NCBI GenBank assembly: GCA_014380105.1
Contig: JACMKL010000620.1
Span: 1 to 6,930 of the forward strand
DNA from: Candidatus Melainabacteria bacterium
GTDB taxonomy: Bacteria; Cyanobacteriota; Vampirovibrionia; Obscuribacterales; Obscuribacteraceae
DNA: 6,930 nucleotides
Direction: 5' to 3'
Shown: piece by piece, positions 5,794 to 6,930 of the stretch
Numbering within the stretch: position 1 is the first letter of the stretch
Layout: every line of letters begins with the position of its first letter
The notes under the pieces: model-generated
The model's database searches: none
What the model saw: only the letters and a program-made list of their open reading frames with translations
What the model was told of the DNA's origin: nothing
Position numbers and translations under genes: made by a program

Positions 5794-6084
5794 ATTTCGG
5801 CTGCTCCAACAAAATTCCCAATCGACGAATCCAGCTTTCACACGTTGAGTGCGGGGCGGGAAGCGGAAATTCGGAATATATTTCGCTGTAAGAGAGTGTG
5901 TGTAAGGTAGTTGAAGGAAGTGGAAAGTGATTGAGGGCGATTTGAGAGAAACTCACCCTAGGGTTTTATGAAGATGGCGTTCAATATTTGAACGGATAAT
6001 TTTGATGAAACATCTGGCAACGGGCGCGAAAATAAGATCTCAAGATAGCGCGGTGGCGCCAGCTGGAGTCTTTGGTCTTGAAAA
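5794..6084 (-). promoter_or_regulatory. Intergenic region upstream of the DUF3307 gene, with a 17-base inverted repeat
   Basis: No gene is supported here. The notable element is CGTTCAATATTTGAACG at 5978-5994, with perfect 7-bp arms around TAT, typical in size of an operator for a dimeric regulator. On the - strand a weak promoter, TTGCCA (6015-6020) and TATCCG (5993-5998) with a 16-base spacer, would overlap its edge. Another weak -10, TATATT at 5875-5880, lies nearer the gene. A 10-base palindrome ACCCTAGGGT is at 5955-5964. Which promoter drives DUF3307 cannot be decided from sequence. Confidence 0.35.
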
Positions 6085-6108
6085 AAAGTCGAATCAGGAC
6101 TCGACTTT
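6081..6108 (-). terminator. Intrinsic terminator overlapping the end of the HD gene
   Basis: Read on the - strand, AAAGTCGA (6108-6101) pairs perfectly with TCGACTTT (6092-6085) around an 8-base loop, followed by a run of T to 6081. The left arm is made from the codons for Lys-Val-Glu near the C-terminus of the HD protein and the TGA stop codon is in the loop. The T run totals seven, three of which also pair in the stem. Confidence 0.75.
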
Positions 6109-6723
6109 CATGGCGTTTTGGAGTTCTTGGCAACAGCCGACAAGTTCTTCAAACAAATACTGGTCAGTATCTTCCGCCATCGGCAGATAAATCTTCATAG
6201 TCGTCTTCAAATAGTCTTCCTGAAATTCCGGGTCGATTGAATCAATCGTCTCGCGAACATTGTCGAGACGGTCTGAAAGCTTGATCAATCTGGTTGGAAT
6301 AGGTGCCTGACTAAGGCGATCGTAATAGGTGCTCAGTTGCTGGCCACGACTAAGTGCGCCATCTTTCGGAGGTTTACTTAACGTTGAGACGATTAAGGCA
6401 ATGTTTGGCGTGAACTGTTGTTCGAGATCCGAGATAGTCAGTCTACCCTCAGCACTTTCAAGCACATTGTGCAGGAGAGCTGACGCAATCACTTCGTAGT
6501 CTCGATATTCGAGTTCTTCAAGGAGAACGAGTGCGACGCGCATCGGGTGAACGATGTAAGGCTGGGCGGTCACGCTTTTGCCCGGGCGGCGGACTTCCTT
6601 CTCGTGAATTTCTTCGGCAAGAGCCAGAGCCTTCCATAACATGGCTCTTTCGCCTGCTTTGTAGTCATCTAACTGGCTTACAAGCCTGTGTCTGACCACT
6701 CCTGCCAAGCTTTTCTTCTTCAT
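6094..6723 (-). CDS. Stand-alone HD-domain protein related to SpoT/Mesh1 (p)ppGpp hydrolases, active site degenerate
   Basis: The family fold removes pyrophosphate from (p)ppGpp in the cytosol with one Mn ion. I place the start at the ATG at 6723 (209 residues; AGGA lies seven bases upstream). The frame opens at a GTG at 6765, but that codon coincides with the transcription start predicted from the TATAAT at 6772-6777. In numbering from 6765, visible motifs are QPYIVHP (68-74, metal ligand H73), SALLHNVLES (95-104) and IKLSDRLDNVRE (161-172, metal ligand D165 and N169). In active Rel/SpoT enzymes the second motif reads LLHDxxED. Here the HD aspartate is Asn (N100) and the catalytic Asp is Ser (S104), with E103 kept. 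The Arg-Lys pair normally about nine residues before the first His is not evident. No synthetase, TGS or ACT domain is present. It therefore looks like a small alarmone-hydrolase homologue with reduced or altered activity, perhaps a nucleotide-binding protein. Confidence 0.8.
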   Translation of the reverse strand: MKKKSLAGVVRHRLVSQLDDYKAGERAMLWKALALAEEIHEKEVRRPGKSVTAQPYIVHPMRVALVLLEELEYRDYEVIASALLHNVLESAEGRLTISDLEQQFTPNIALIVSTLSKPPKDGALSRGQQLSTYYDRLSQAPIPTRLIKLSDRLDNVRETIDSIDPEFQEDYLKTTMKIYLPMAEDTDQYLFEELVGCCQELQNAMKVES

Positions 6724-6771
6724 TGCCTCGTCCTGGTATTTTGGCGCCGTGATGCCGGGGTTCACTATTAG

Positions 6772-6800
6772 ATTATACGTGTCCGAGAAAAGGACTATGG
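6772..6800 (-). promoter_or_regulatory. Promoter of the HD gene
   Basis: On the - strand there is a perfect -10 box TATAAT (plus-strand ATTATA at 6772-6777). The -35 position at 17-base spacing reads CCATAG (6795-6800), which is poor, so strength may depend on an activator or on the AT-rich upstream DNA. The predicted start of transcription is near 6765, giving a leader of about 40 bases before the ATG at 6723. Confidence 0.5.
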
Positions 6801-6889
6801 CCTATGACAACGTTCTCTATCTAATATCAGTGGAAGTTTTGCGCCTTCTCTCAAAAGAGTTATCAGCACGCCTATCTCAAAAAAATTTA

Positions 6890-6906
6890 TACCATAATGC
6901 ATGGTA
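6890..6906. repeat. Short inverted repeat near the right edge
   Basis: TACCAT at 6890-6895 and ATGGTA at 6901-6906 are exact reverse complements around AATGC. It lies in A/T-rich DNA about 125 bases upstream of the predicted start of the HD transcript and could be an operator for something beyond the window edge. The rest of 6780-6930 shows nothing else I can support. Confidence 0.3.
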
Positions 6907-6930
6907 GCAAGAAATGAAAAAGAAAGATGC

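Noticed and set aside
5794..5841. Upstream GTG start for the DUF3307 protein
   Set aside because: The family match begins at the double ATG at 5793, which has GGAG ten bases upstream; the extension looks unrelated.
5438..5956. 172-codon reading frame on the - strand overlapping DUF3307 in another frame
   Set aside because: The translation is Ser/Arg/Leu-rich with no recognisable pattern, while the overlapping frame carries all conserved DUF3307 residues.
6901..6930. Possible + strand gene start (ATG at 6901 or 6914) running off the window
   Set aside because: Only about ten codons are visible, neither ATG has a convincing ribosome-binding site, and one lies in the arm of an inverted repeat.
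1..6930. CRISPR arrays, insertion sequences, tRNA or rRNA genes, toxin-antitoxin or phage genes
   Set aside because: I looked for spaced direct repeats, transposase motifs, terminal inverted repeats, tRNA arms and small adjacent gene pairs on both strands and found none that hold up.

Overview
The window looks like ordinary bacterial chromosome: short intergenic gaps, Shine-Dalgarno starts, intrinsic terminators, no introns and no mobile-element genes. By eye the base composition is mixed, roughly 45% G+C in parts of the alcohol dehydrogenase and near 60% in parts of the cyanophycinase-like gene. The lineage cannot be fixed from sequence alone. A cyanophycinase-like peptidase, a divergent NAD kinase and a stand-alone SpoT-type HD protein would suit the Cyanobacteriota/Melainabacteria (Vampirovibrionia) neighbourhood, but this is a weak inference.

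Layout, left to right. Five genes lie on the + strand: the C-terminal part of an NAD(+)/NADH kinase (cut by the window edge); an unrecognised small membrane protein with a long Pro/Ala/Val-rich acidic tail; a zinc-dependent, probably NADP(H)-linked alcohol dehydrogenase of the YahK/cinnamyl-alcohol type; an MFS exporter of the MFS_3 (EntS-like) group; and a cyanophycinase-like peptidase of family S51. Two genes lie on the - strand and converge on them: a DUF3307 membrane protein and a small HD protein resembling (p)ppGpp hydrolases.

Transcription units. A hairpin terminator closes the membrane-protein gene (1279-1315). The dehydrogenase is its own unit with a leader carrying phased TAGGC repeats and a hairpin touching its ribosome-binding site, and it ends at a strong terminator (2588-2628). 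The MFS gene and the cyanophycinase-like gene are 32 bases apart with no terminator between them and end at a terminator at 5120-5186, so they are probably co-transcribed. On the - strand the HD gene has a perfect TATAAT box and a terminator that begins inside its last codons, which separates it from the DUF3307 gene downstream.

The genes do not form one obvious pathway. The most defensible leads are the HD protein, which keeps the (p)ppGpp-hydrolase fold signature but has HN in place of HD and ES in place of ED and so is probably impaired or repurposed; the MFS exporter/S51 peptidase pair; and a 36-base hairpin with two competing partners in the convergent intergenic region. I did not find a CRISPR array, tRNA, rRNA, insertion sequence or recognisable defence system.
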